DNA of 64,000 nucleotides, taken from assembly GCA_015066625.1 (NCBI GenBank), contig SVOC01000001.1:1-64000 (forward strand), in the 5' to 3' direction. Source of the stretch: Oscillospiraceae bacterium. Lineage in GTDB: Bacteria; Bacillota; Clostridia; Oscillospirales; Acutalibacteraceae. The translations under genes and the position numbers were made by a program. The notes under the pieces were generated by a model. It saw only the letters and a list, made by a program, of their open reading frames with translations. It was not told the DNA's origin and searched no databases. This document shows positions 33,124 through 40,914 of this stretch, piece after piece (position 1 is the stretch's first letter; each line of letters opens with the position of its first letter).

Positions 33124-33158
33124 GTGGGAGGAGCATAAAAAGCTCCGCAATTTACCAC
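33124..33158 (+). promoter_or_regulatory. L1-binding operator hairpin before rplK
   Basis: GTGGGAGGAGC..GCTCCGCAATTTACCAC folds as outer stem GTGG/CCAC, an internal loop and inner stem GGAGC/GCTCC, matching the L1 mRNA-binding motif. A second copy lies at 33614-33642. Confidence 0.6.
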
Positions 33159-33179
33159 ATTATATGGAGGTTTTTAATT

Positions 33180-33605
33180 ATGGCACAGAAAGTTGTAGGC
33201 TTAATTAAGTTACAGATCCCCGCAGGCAAGGCTACCCCCGCACCCCCTGTAGGTCCTGCACTCGGTCAGCACGGCGTTAACATCATGTCCTTCACAAAGG
33301 AATTCAACGAGCGTACAAAGAACGATATGGGTCTTATCATCCCCGTTGTTATCACAGTTTACGCTGACCGTACATTCAGCTTCATCACAAAGACACCGCC
33401 CGCAGCAGTTCTTATCAAGAAGGCTTGCGGCATTGAAAGCGGTTCGGGCGTTCCCAACAAGACCAAGGTTGCAACAATCACACAGGATCAGATCCGCAAG
33501 ATTGCTGAGACAAAGATGCCTGACCTCAACGCAGCTTCAGTTGAAGCAGCAATGAGCATGATCGCAGGTACAGCTCGCAGCATGGGCGTTACAGTTACTG
33601 ATTGA
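33180..33605 (+). CDS. rplK: 50S ribosomal protein L11
   Basis: A 141-residue L11: [33 protein letters not shown] in the N-terminal domain and [23 protein letters not shown] at the C-terminal 23S-binding domain. It forms the GTPase-associated stalk base. TGGAGG precedes the ATG. Confidence 0.98.
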   Translation: MAQKVVGLIKLQIPAGKATPAPPVGPALGQHGVNIMSFTKEFNERTKNDMGLIIPVVITVYADRTFSFITKTPPAAVLIKKACGIESGSGVPNKTKVATITQDQIRKIAETKMPDLNAASVEAAMSMIAGTARSMGVTVTD

Positions 33606-33613
33606 TGCACACT

Positions 33614-33642
33614 GTGGGAGGAAAAATCCGATTTAACCACAT
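33614..33642 (+). promoter_or_regulatory. L1-binding operator hairpin between rplK and rplA
   Basis: TGTGG (33614-33618) pairs with CCACA (33638-33642) around GGA..TCC, the same motif as before rplK. L1 binding here would block rplA translation. Confidence 0.6.
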
Positions 33643-33662
33643 GATTGGGAGGAATTATTAAC

Positions 33663-34373
33663 ATGAAACACGGAAAGAAATATAACGAGAGTGTAAAGCT
33701 TATCGACAAAGCAGCACTCTATGATACCGGCGCAGCTCTTGACCTCGCTGTTAAGACTGCAAGCGCAAAGTTTGACGAAACTGTTGAAGTTCACATCCGT
33801 CTGGGTGTTGACTCACGTCACGCTGACCAGCAGGTCAGAGGTGCTGTTGTTCTTCCTAACGGTACAGGCCGTTCAGTAAGAGTTGCAGTTTTCGCAAAGG
33901 GTGCCGATGCCGATGCAGCTGCAGCAGCAGGCGCAGAAATCGTTGGCGCAGAAGATCTCGTTGCAAAGATCCAGGGCGAAGGCTTTATGGATTTCGACGT
34001 ATGTATCGCAGCACCTAACATGATGGGCCTTGTTGGTCGTCTTGGTAAGGTTCTCGGTCCCCGCGGTCTTATGCCCAGCCCCAAGGCAGGTACTGTTACA
34101 CCTGATGTTGCCAAGGCTGTTACAGAAGCTAAGGCAGGTAAGATTGAGTACCGTCTTGACAAGACAAACATCATCCACTGTCCCATTGGCAAGGCTTCAT
34201 TCGGCGTTGAGAAGCTTGAAGAAAACTTCAACACTCTCCTTGACGCTGTTATCAAGGCAAAGCCCGCAGCTGCTAAGGGTCAGTATATCCGCTCATGCGT
34301 TGTAGCTTCAACAATGGGCCCCGGCATCAAGGTTAACCCCAACAAGGTTGGCACTGTTGCAACAGAAGCATAA
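33663..34373 (+). CDS. rplA: 50S ribosomal protein L1
   Basis: A 236-residue L1: [16 protein letters not shown] start, [23 protein letters not shown] and [19 protein letters not shown] 33663 follows GGGAGGAATTATTA. Binds 23S rRNA at the L1 stalk and represses its own mRNA. Confidence 0.97.
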   Translation: MKHGKKYNESVKLIDKAALYDTGAALDLAVKTASAKFDETVEVHIRLGVDSRHADQQVRGAVVLPNGTGRSVRVAVFAKGADADAAAAAGAEIVGAEDLVAKIQGEGFMDFDVCIAAPNMMGLVGRLGKVLGPRGLMPSPKAGTVTPDVAKAVTEAKAGKIEYRLDKTNIIHCPIGKASFGVEKLEENFNTLLDAVIKAKPAAAKGQYIRSCVVASTMGPGIKVNPNKVGTVATEA

Positions 34374-34383
34374 AAAATAATGC

Positions 34384-34412
34384 TTGACAAGCACAGATAA
34401 TTGTGCTATCAT
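34384..34412 (+). promoter_or_regulatory. Promoter of rplJ-rplL
   Basis: TTGACA (34384-34389), 17 bases, TATCAT (34407-34412). Confidence 0.8.
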
Positions 34413-34430
34413 ATCTAAGCTGTTCTTTTT

Positions 34431-34555
34431 GAAGACAGCAGGTGCTTTTCGCATAAAGGTTATTTTAACCGCCTGCCGAGAGAGGAAGCATACAATTCAG
34501 ATTATACACTGTAAGTATGTTATGCCCTTTCTGCGGTTTGCGGAAAGGGCTTTTA
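34431..34555 (+). promoter_or_regulatory. L10 leader with attenuator
   Basis: GAAGACAGCAGGTGC..GCCTGCCGAGAG is the L10(L12)4-binding kink-turn element of Firmicutes. It is followed by the hairpin GCCCTTTC (34524-34531)/GAAAGGGC (34543-34550) and TTTTAATTTT, the attenuator. Excess L10 complex would favour termination before rplJ. Confidence 0.85.
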
Positions 34556-34591
34556 ATTTTGTATTTATTCCATATGGAGGTGAAAATACAC

Positions 34592-35158
34592 ATGCCTAGC
34601 GCAAAAGTTTTGGAACAGAAAAAGCAGATCGTTGCTGACCTTACCGATATGCTTCAGAATTCAGTAGCAGGTGTTGTTGTTGATTATAAGGGCATCAACG
34701 TTGCTGATGATACAAAGCTCCGTAAAGAGCTTCGTGAAGCAGGCGTTAAGTATTCAGTAGTAAAGAACACACTTCTCGGCCTTGCAGCTAAGAACGTTGG
34801 TCTTGACGATATCTGCGGCGTTCTCGAAGGCACAACAGCTATCGCTATCAGCCCCGAGGATCACACCGCAGCAGCAAGAATCCTTTCAAAGTTTGCCGAT
34901 ACTCACAAGAACTTCTCAGTAAAGAGCGGTTACCTTGACGGCAAGGTTGTTGACACAGCAACCATCGATTCACTTGCAAAACTTCCCACAAGAGACATCC
35001 TTCTTGCAACAGTTTGCAACGCATTCAATGCACCTATCTCAGCATTTGCACGTGCTATTCAGGCTATTGTTGATAAGGGCGGCGCTGATGTAGCAGCAGC
35101 AGAAGCTGCTCCCGCAGAGGAAGCACCCGCAGCAGAAGAAGCACCTGCAGCAGAATAA
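34592..35158 (+). CDS. rplJ: 50S ribosomal protein L10
   Basis: A 188-residue L10: KVLEQKKQIVADLTDMLQNS start, VVDYKGINVADDTKLRKELR and KNTLLGLAAKN. It has an Ala/Glu-rich C-terminal tail (AAAEAAPAEEAPAAEEAPAA), longer than usual. ATG 34592 follows GGAGGTG. Holds L7/L12 dimers on the stalk. Confidence 0.97.
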   Translation: MPSAKVLEQKKQIVADLTDMLQNSVAGVVVDYKGINVADDTKLRKELREAGVKYSVVKNTLLGLAAKNVGLDDICGVLEGTTAIAISPEDHTAAARILSKFADTHKNFSVKSGYLDGKVVDTATIDSLAKLPTRDILLATVCNAFNAPISAFARAIQAIVDKGGADVAAAEAAPAEEAPAAEEAPAAE

Positions 35159-35200
35159 TTCAAATCTAAACTAAAAATTCATTAATTGGAGGAAAATAAA

Positions 35201-35575
35201 ATGGCATCAGAAAAGATTGCAGCAATGATTGAAACAATCAAAGAACTTACAGTACTTGAGCTTTCAGAGCTCGTTCACGCAGTTGAAGAAGAATTCGGCG
35301 TATCAGCAGCAGCAGCAGTTGCAGTAGCAGCTCCCGCAGAAGCAGCTGCAGCAGCAGAAGAGAAGACAGAGTTTGACGTTGTTCTCGCTGAAGTTGGCGC
35401 AGAAAAGATCAAGGTTATCAAGGTTGTTCGTGAAATCACAGGTCTCGGCCTTGCAGAAGCAAAGGCAGTTGTTGACGGCGCTCCCAAGGCTATCAAGGAA
35501 GGCATCAGCAAGGAAGACGCAGAAGCAGCTAAGGCTAAGCTTGAAGAAGTTGGCGCAAAGGTTGAACTTAAATAA
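35201..35575 (+). CDS. rplL: 50S ribosomal protein L7/L12
   Basis: A 124-residue L7/L12: the dimerisation helices [20 protein letters not shown], an Ala-rich hinge, and the C-terminal domain [43 protein letters not shown] 35201 follows GGAGGAAAAT. The gene is followed directly by a terminator; rpoBC does not follow. Confidence 0.98.
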   Translation: MASEKIAAMIETIKELTVLELSELVHAVEEEFGVSAAAAVAVAAPAEAAAAAEEKTEFDVVLAEVGAEKIKVIKVVREITGLGLAEAKAVVDGAPKAIKEGISKEDAEAAKAKLEEVGAKVELK

Positions 35576-35596
35576 GTTAATTTTCACCAAAAACAT

Positions 35597-35629
35597 AACC
35601 GCCGTGCAGAAATGTACGGCGGTTTTTGT
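35597..35629 (+). terminator. Terminator of rplJL
   Basis: AACCGCCGT (35597-35605) with ACGGCGGTT (35616-35624), then TTT. Confidence 0.88.
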
Positions 35630-35630
35630 A

Positions 35631-35954
35631 TCAGTTTTTAATCATTGATTCTATAAGGTCAATGATTATTTTTTTATCCCGTTCAGAGAGTCGGGAAAAT
35701 TTTTCGGCAATCTCATCTTTAAGATAATTGTTCTGTTTTGTTGCAGTGCCGGCAACAAGATAACTCATTTCGCCGTTAAGAACAGCGCAGATTTCGCTGA
35801 GAGTATCAAGGCTGATTTTGGTTATTCCCCGTTCTATCTGACTGATATATCCGACAGAAACATCAATTTGTTCTGCAAGCCATTCCTGTGTTTTTCCTGC
35901 TTCTTTTCTCGTTTCTTTGATTCGGGCACCGATAAGCCCAAAATCTATACTCAT
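35631..35954 (-). CDS. XRE-family repressor
   Basis: A 107-residue regulator. The Cro/C1 helix-turn-helix (GARIKETRKEAGKTQEWLAE, then VSVGYISQIERGITKISLDTL) fills residues 7-65, and a helical C-terminus (DEIAEKFSRLSERDKKIIIDLIESMIK) probably dimerises. ATG 35954 has GAGGTG at good spacing; GTG 35963 overlaps the ribosome site. Divergent from the two secreted-protein genes, with a 32-bp palindrome between. Confidence 0.9.
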   Translation of the reverse strand: MSIDFGLIGARIKETRKEAGKTQEWLAEQIDVSVGYISQIERGITKISLDTLSEICAVLNGEMSYLVAGTATKQNNYLKDEIAEKFSRLSERDKKIIIDLIESMIKN

Positions 35955-35979
35955 AACTTTCACCTCAATTATATTGTGA

Positions 35980-36034
35980 TAGTTATAACTAAATATTTAC
36001 AGACATGAATAACTAAATATTTAGTTATTCATGT
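35980..36034. promoter_or_regulatory. XRE operator region with a perfect 32-bp palindrome
   Basis: Bases 36003-36034 form a perfect palindrome with half-arm ACATGAATAACTAAAT. A second palindrome TAGTTATAACTA is at 35980-35991. The 15-mer ATAACTAAATATTTA occurs at 35985 and again at 36009, 24 bases apart. The right edge touches the -35 box of the forward promoter, which suits repression. Confidence 0.8.
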
Positions 36035-36062
36035 TGACAGGCGCAAACTTTTGTGATATTAT
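36034..36062 (+). promoter_or_regulatory. Promoter P1 of the secreted-paralogue operon
   Basis: TTGACA (36034-36039), 17 bases, TATTAT (36057-36062). Its -35 abuts the XRE palindrome. Confidence 0.75.
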
Positions 36063-36089
36063 GACGTTGCAGGTTATTACAGTTAATTA

Positions 36090-36118
36090 TTGACAAATTC
36101 TGCAGGCGGTGATAATAT
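36090..36118 (+). promoter_or_regulatory. Promoter P2 of the secreted-paralogue operon
   Basis: TTGACA (36090-36095), 17 bases, TAATAT (36113-36118), 56 bases downstream of P1 and clear of the operator. Confidence 0.65.
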
Positions 36119-36170
36119 GTAAATAACAGGTAATCGGATTTTGCCAAACATTTAAAAAGGGGGAGTTATA

Positions 36171-36671
36171 ATGAAACTTATATCATTTTTTATATCTGTA
36201 ATTGTCTTTCTTTCGGGAACATTTCCTGTACTGTTTGACGGGAAGGTTTACATTAATCCTTACGGTGATGAAGTTCATATATGTGAATACTATTATTTTC
36301 CCGAAACGAAAGTTTTTTCTGAAAGGGAAACATTTAGCAAGTATGGCGGCAATGGGTGTATGGTTTATGAACCACCTGAGGAGTATAATTCGGAATATTT
36401 CGAAAACAAATCTCTTGTGTGTTTTTCGGTTATGGAAACACAGGATTTCAGGGTTTGGATAAAATCCATTACCGAAGATGGTGATACATTAAACGTTGAA
36501 TATTGTGTAATAAAGGATACAAAGCTGCACGCACAGCTTTACACTGTGTATTCCTGTGAAATTTTCATAGAAGTCAGTAAAAACATAAAAAATATTAACC
36601 TGATTTCTTCCGAAAAAACAATACCCTTTGATGTTGAAAAATTACCCTTTGAACACCCCGAAAGATTTTAA
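36171..36671 (+). CDS. Secreted protein of unknown function, paralogue A
   Basis: A 166-residue protein with a hydrophobic signal (MKLISFFISVIVFLSGTFP). The mature part begins VLFDGKVYINPYGDEVH and is mostly beta-strand by pattern, with one Cys-rich variation (C44-like ICEYYY, NGCMVY, LVCFSV, EYCVIK, YSCEIF). It is related to the next gene: both share FP-[VA]-LFDGKVYI-x-P-x-GD, a strand pair around F-E-x-x-x-L, and [VT]-SKN near the end. The alternation of strands recalls PrcB-type small domains, but this is weak. GGGGGAG precedes the ATG. Divergent XRE gene controls it. Confidence 0.7.
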   Translation: MKLISFFISVIVFLSGTFPVLFDGKVYINPYGDEVHICEYYYFPETKVFSERETFSKYGGNGCMVYEPPEEYNSEYFENKSLVCFSVMETQDFRVWIKSITEDGDTLNVEYCVIKDTKLHAQLYTVYSCEIFIEVSKNIKNINLISSEKTIPFDVEKLPFEHPERF

Positions 36672-36692
36672 AAAACAAGGAGAGATTTGATT

Positions 36693-37178
36693 ATGGTATC
36701 TGTTTTAATAAAAGTATCTTCATTTTTTATGTCTGTAATCGCATTTGTTTCCGGAGTGTTTCCCGCACTGTTTGACGGGAAGGTTTACATTGACCCCAAC
36801 GGAGATAAGGTAACGGTTGTTGACGGTGTGGATATCGGCGATGATGCTTTGGTAATCAAGGATTATGAAAGCTTCAAAGCACTCGGAGATATTGGCGTAA
36901 GCTACGATGAAGAATTCTTTGAAACAAATAATCTTGCAATATTTACAAAGGAATATCATTATCAGTATGACTTCCATCTTGTTTCGGTAAGCATCAGGGA
37001 TGACAAATATGTAGATGTAAAATATTATATTGATCACAGAGATTTTATTGCGTTATTCTATTCTCCCACATTCAGAACTGTTATCATTGAGACATCAAAG
37101 AACACTCTTTCGATCAGCCCTTCAGCCGTTGAACAAATAAATTTTATAAAGCTTTACAGGGATATTTTTGAAAACTGA
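36693..37178 (+). CDS. Secreted protein of unknown function, paralogue B
   Basis: A 161-residue paralogue of the preceding gene, 21 bases downstream. The signal segment (KVSSFFMSVIAFVSGVFPA) leads to LFDGKVYIDPNGDKV, then YESFKALGDIGVSYDEEFFETNNLAIF and a C-terminal ETSKNTLSISPS. It lacks the cysteines of paralogue A. ATG 36693 gives better spacing to AAGGAGAG than TTG 36687. The order sy-x-FF-x-x-N-x-L-x-[IV] resembles protease-inhibitor-like PrcB domains, an unverified hint. Confidence 0.7.
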   Translation: MVSVLIKVSSFFMSVIAFVSGVFPALFDGKVYIDPNGDKVTVVDGVDIGDDALVIKDYESFKALGDIGVSYDEEFFETNNLAIFTKEYHYQYDFHLVSVSIRDDKYVDVKYYIDHRDFIALFYSPTFRTVIIETSKNTLSISPSAVEQINFIKLYRDIFEN

Positions 37179-37194
37179 ATTTCTGAATGAAAAA

Positions 37195-37226
37195 GCCGCT
37201 TGGAGAAATCCAAGCGGCAATTTTTT
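37195..37226. terminator. Terminator between converging genes
   Basis: GCCGCTTGG (37195-37203), loop AGAAAT, CCAAGCGGC (37210-37218), AATTTTTT; A-run on the left. Confidence 0.92.
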
Positions 37227-37233
37227 ATGTTTA

Positions 37234-39285
37234 TTATTCGTCGTCTGCTTCAACCTTAGCTTCTGCGATAACCTTCTGAGCAACGTTTTCGGGAGCTGCT
37301 TCATAGTGGTCAAACTCAAATGAGAACCAGCCTCTGCCGATTGTTACGGAACGGAGAACTGTTGCAAAGTCGCCCATTTCAGCCATGGGAACTTCTGCTA
37401 CAAGCTCCTGCATCTTGGGGTTATCCTCGCAGGGACCCATGCCGAGAACACGGCCGCGTCTCTTTGTAATATCGCCCATGATATCACCAAGGTTGTCGCC
37501 GGGCATATAAGCCTTCAGTGAGCCGTAGGGTTCAAGAAGCTTGGGGTTAGCCTGAGGCATACCGTTCTTATATGCAATCTTGGCAGCCATCTTGAATGCC
37601 ATTTCGTTTGAGTCAACGGGATGTGATGAACCGTCATAAAGAGTAGCTCTCAGACCTACAACGGGGTAGCCTGCAAGAGGTCCTTTAAGGATTGCTTCGC
37701 GAAGACCCTTTTCAACTGCGGGGAAGAAGTTCTTGGGAACCGAACCGCCTACAACTCTCTCTGCGAATTCGAAATCTTCTGTGGGAATGGGCTCAAATTC
37801 AACCCATACATCACCGAACTGACCGCTGCCGCCTGACTGCTTTTTATGACGACCCTGAACAGCAACCTTTTTGCCGATTGTTTCTCTGTAGGCAACCTTG
37901 GGAACTGTAAGCTCAACTTCAACGCCGAACTTATTCTTAAGCTTTGTAACAAGTGAATCAAGATGCTGCTCGCCGAGACCTGCAACAATCTGTTCCTTGG
38001 TTTCTGTATTGGTGTAGTAGCTGATGGTAAGGTCTTCTTCAGCAAGTCTGTTAAGACCTGCGGCAATCTTATCTTCCTCGCCCTTCTTCTTAGCCTTTAC
38101 AGCCATGGGAAGGCAGGGCTTGGGGAAGCTTACGCCCTTAAGCTTGATTTCTGATTTGGGAGCACAGAGTGTGTCGCCCGTCTTGAAGCTTGAAAGCTTG
38201 GTAATGATACCGATATCGCCTGCAAGGATTGCAGAGGCTTCTTCCTGCTTGCCGCCCTTGGGGAAGAGAAGCTTACCCATTCTCTCGGTTTCGCCTGTGC
38301 GCTCGTTATAAGCAGGTGTATCGGGAGTGATTTTACCTGAAATAACCTTGAAATATGACATCTTACCAACGAAGGGGTCGGCAACTGTCTTGAAGCAGAT
38401 AGCTGCAAGAGGTGCGTTTTCATCGCAGGTAACATCAGCTTCTGAAGCAACGGATGCTGCGTCGGGAGCAGACTGAACAATACTGTTGTTGATAAGGTCA
38501 ACAGCTTCTACCATGTAGCCCGAGCAAGCATATACGGGGCAGATTTCGCCGGCGAGAATACCTGCTTTAAGACCCTTGTCGATTTCTTCGTCTGTAAGGG
38601 GAGTGCCCTCAAAGAATTTTTCCATAAGCTCATCATCGGTGCAGGCAACTGCTTCGATGAAAGCGTCTCTCATTCTGTTTGTTCTCTCGTCATTTTCGGG
38701 CATGGGAGCGTCTGAACGCTTGCCGTCTTTGTATGAGAAAGCTTCGTTACGTGAAAAGTCAACGTATGAAATAACCTTGTCGCCTTCAACATAAGGAACA
38801 ACAACGGGGCAGATTTTGTTGCCGTATTCTTCCTGGAGTGACTCGAAGGTTTTGTAGAAATGAGCATTTTCACCGTCACACTTTGTGATTGCAAACATCT
38901 TGTTGATGCCTCTTTCGGTAGCGGCGTTGAATGCCTTTTCTGCACCAACATCAAGAAGATGGCCTGAAGCGAGAACGATAAGCACTGCGCCTGCCGCACG
39001 GATACCTTCGCTCATACCGCCTGCGAAGTCAAAAAGACCCGGAGTGTCGATTATGTTAATTTTTGTGTTTTTCCATTCATATGAGGCAATAGCCGAAGCG
39101 ATTGAACACTTACGTCTTTTTTCTTCTGCATCAAAGTCCATAACAGTGTTGCCGTCTGCAACTCTGCCAAGTCTGTCAGTTGCGTTTGATACGTAGAGCA
39201 TAGCTTCCGCAAGGGTAGTTTTACCTCTGCCGCCGTGACCGGCGAGAACGATGTTTCTGATGTCTTTTGCGCTGTAAGATTTCAC
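37234..39285 (-). CDS. Elongation factor G-like GTPase (FusA paralogue)
   Basis: A 683-residue translational GTPase with all EF-G domains. G1 reads GHGGRGKTT (residues 16-24) instead of the AHxDxGKTT of true EF-G; G3 is IDTPG, and G4 ITKCDGE replaces the usual NKxD. Domain IV (QSGGSGQFGDVWVEFEP) and the C-terminal SFEFDHYEAAP are kept. Such divergent paralogues are widespread in Clostridia and Actinobacteria; their role in translation or ribosome rescue is not settled. GTG 39285 has AAAGGAGG seven bases upstream and is better than ATG 39315. Confidence 0.88.
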   Translation of the reverse strand: MKSYSAKDIRNIVLAGHGGRGKTTLAEAMLYVSNATDRLGRVADGNTVMDFDAEEKRRKCSIASAIASYEWKNTKINIIDTPGLFDFAGGMSEGIRAAGAVLIVLASGHLLDVGAEKAFNAATERGINKMFAITKCDGENAHFYKTFESLQEEYGNKICPVVVPYVEGDKVISYVDFSRNEAFSYKDGKRSDAPMPENDERTNRMRDAFIEAVACTDDELMEKFFEGTPLTDEEIDKGLKAGILAGEICPVYACSGYMVEAVDLINNSIVQSAPDAASVASEADVTCDENAPLAAICFKTVADPFVGKMSYFKVISGKITPDTPAYNERTGETERMGKLLFPKGGKQEEASAILAGDIGIITKLSSFKTGDTLCAPKSEIKLKGVSFPKPCLPMAVKAKKKGEEDKIAAGLNRLAEEDLTISYYTNTETKEQIVAGLGEQHLDSLVTKLKNKFGVEVELTVPKVAYRETIGKKVAVQGRHKKQSGGSGQFGDVWVEFEPIPTEDFEFAERVVGGSVPKNFFPAVEKGLREAILKGPLAGYPVVGLRATLYDGSSHPVDSNEMAFKMAAKIAYKNGMPQANPKLLEPYGSLKAYMPGDNLGDIMGDITKRRGRVLGMGPCEDNPKMQELVAEVPMAEMGDFATVLRSVTIGRGWFSFEFDHYEAAPENVAQKVIAEAKVEADDE

Positions 39286-39375
39286 GATATATCCTCCTTT
39301 ATTTGCATACTGCACAATTATGCAGCAGGAAAATCTTATTTTGCCAAAATAAAATTTTGCACCGTATTGTATAGG

Positions 39376-39404
39376 ATTATATCACAAAAGTTTTCCCATT
39401 TCAA
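39376..39404 (-). promoter_or_regulatory. Promoter of the EF-G-like gene
   Basis: Minus strand TTGAAA (39404-39399), 17 bases, TATAAT (39381-39376). Transcript leader is about 85 bases. Confidence 0.7.
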
Positions 39405-39521
39405 TGATTTTTTTGTTATTTTTTATGAATAAGAAAAGGTTTTTTAAAACTTTTTTGTTGCTTTGAAATAAGCTTTCATCGTATTTCACGAAAAAGAATA
39501 TGTATTTTTGTAACATTATAC

Positions 39522-39547
39522 AAAAAGCCCCGCTCAGAGAGCAGGGC
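39522..39547 (-). terminator. Terminator of the AI-2E-family gene
   Basis: Minus strand GCCCTGCTC-tct-GAGCGGGGC (39547-39527) followed by TTTTTG. One G-T pair in the stem. Confidence 0.75.
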
Positions 39548-39553
39548 AGGGGT

Positions 39554-40714
39554 TTATGAAATTTTTGTTTTGTTGCGACCCCAGAGGTGAACAATTCCTT
39601 CGTCGTTGAGGGCTTTCACAAGGAAGAAGGTAATGGGAAGAGTGAAGATTCCCATAACGCCGAAAAGCTGAACACCAAGATACATTCCCATAAGAGTGAT
39701 AACGGGATGCATACCCACATTCATCGAAACAAGCTTGGGTTCAAGTATCTGACGAATAACGGTTACTGTGGCATAAAGCACAAGAAGCCCGATGCCGAGA
39801 CCGAAATTACCCGAGAAAAAGCTGATTATTGCCCAGGGTACCATTACCGTCCCCGTGCCGAGAACGGGGAAAATATCAACAAATGCGGTTACAATGGAAA
39901 TTGCGATAATGTATCCGCCGTCATAGACGCCGATAAATTTCAGCACATTAAGACCGATGGCAACTTCGCAGAAGGTTATGAGTATAATGGTTGCATAGGA
40001 CTTAACCATTTTGCCCAGGATGTCACCGAAAAGCTTTTTTGTTCTGACCAGTGATGCCTCGTGGGATTCCGAAACAGCAGATTTAATCATTTTGGTGAAG
40101 TTATCGTAATCGCAGGTCAGGAAGAAGCAGGCGATTATACTTATGAGGACTGCGGCGAAGAAAGCGGGGATTTGTTTTGCAGTTGAAAGCAGACCGCCCA
40201 GGGGAGTTGCAAGAGCAGATAAATCTATTCCGCTTGCGGCTGTCTGACCGAAGGTGTTTTTCTGCTCAACAACAAGCAAAAGAAGTCTGTCTGCAAAGTC
40301 ATTTATTGCCTCAACGGCTGTTGTTTCAACGGAGTCGGGCAAAAATTCAAGGTGACCTATGAGCCAGGCTTCAACGGTCCGGATGAGATTGGGTAAATCG
40401 TTGAGCTTCGCCATAAGGTATTGACCCAGACCGCGGAATTCAACAAAAATTCTGTATCCCACAAGCACAACAAGGCTTGCGAGTATTGCGATTATCAGAA
40501 TAAGTGCAACTGCGGCAATAATATTTTTTTTAATTTTCGTTTTCTTTGAGATTGCCCTGACGGGTTTCTGAAGAAACATTGCAATAAGAAAAGCAACCCC
40601 GAACGGTGCTACCAGCCAGAAGGCAAATTTCATAAAAAGAAAGTAGCCGGCAATGAGCAATGCATAAAATGTAAAATTAATCAGCATTGAACGCCTTTTT
40701 TCAACAATATTCAT
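39554..40714 (-). CDS. AI-2E-family permease (YtvI-like)
   Basis: A 386-residue polytopic protein. Helix pair at the N-terminus (residues 10-75), a soluble middle (about 85-175), then six or so helices with the family motifs DIFPVLGTG and EPKLVSMNVGMHPV. The AI-2E family contains Na+/H+ antiporters, AI-2 exporters and the sporulation protein YtvI; the 386-residue length and no N-terminal extension favour the YtvI type. Substrate not determinable. AAAAGGATGA... RBS lies before ATG 40714. Confidence 0.85.
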   Translation of the reverse strand: MNIVEKRRSMLINFTFYALLIAGYFLFMKFAFWLVAPFGVAFLIAMFLQKPVRAISKKTKIKKNIIAAVALILIIAILASLVVLVGYRIFVEFRGLGQYLMAKLNDLPNLIRTVEAWLIGHLEFLPDSVETTAVEAINDFADRLLLLVVEQKNTFGQTAASGIDLSALATPLGGLLSTAKQIPAFFAAVLISIIACFFLTCDYDNFTKMIKSAVSESHEASLVRTKKLFGDILGKMVKSYATIILITFCEVAIGLNVLKFIGVYDGGYIIAISIVTAFVDIFPVLGTGTVMVPWAIISFFSGNFGLGIGLLVLYATVTVIRQILEPKLVSMNVGMHPVITLMGMYLGVQLFGVMGIFTLPITFFLVKALNDEGIVHLWGRNKTKIS

Positions 40715-40914
40715 CTTTTATCCTCCTGAAAACGGTGTGAAAAACCGTCTTGCAGAAGTATTTTACACTATTTTACCCGCAATAGCAATGAATGAGGAAA
40801 AAAATACATAAAAATTTAATAAATTTGAAAATAAGGCTTTATTATTTTTAAATTATATGATATTATATACAGTAATTATTAAGTAAAATAACCTTCCCGA
40901 AAGGAGCGCTTTGT

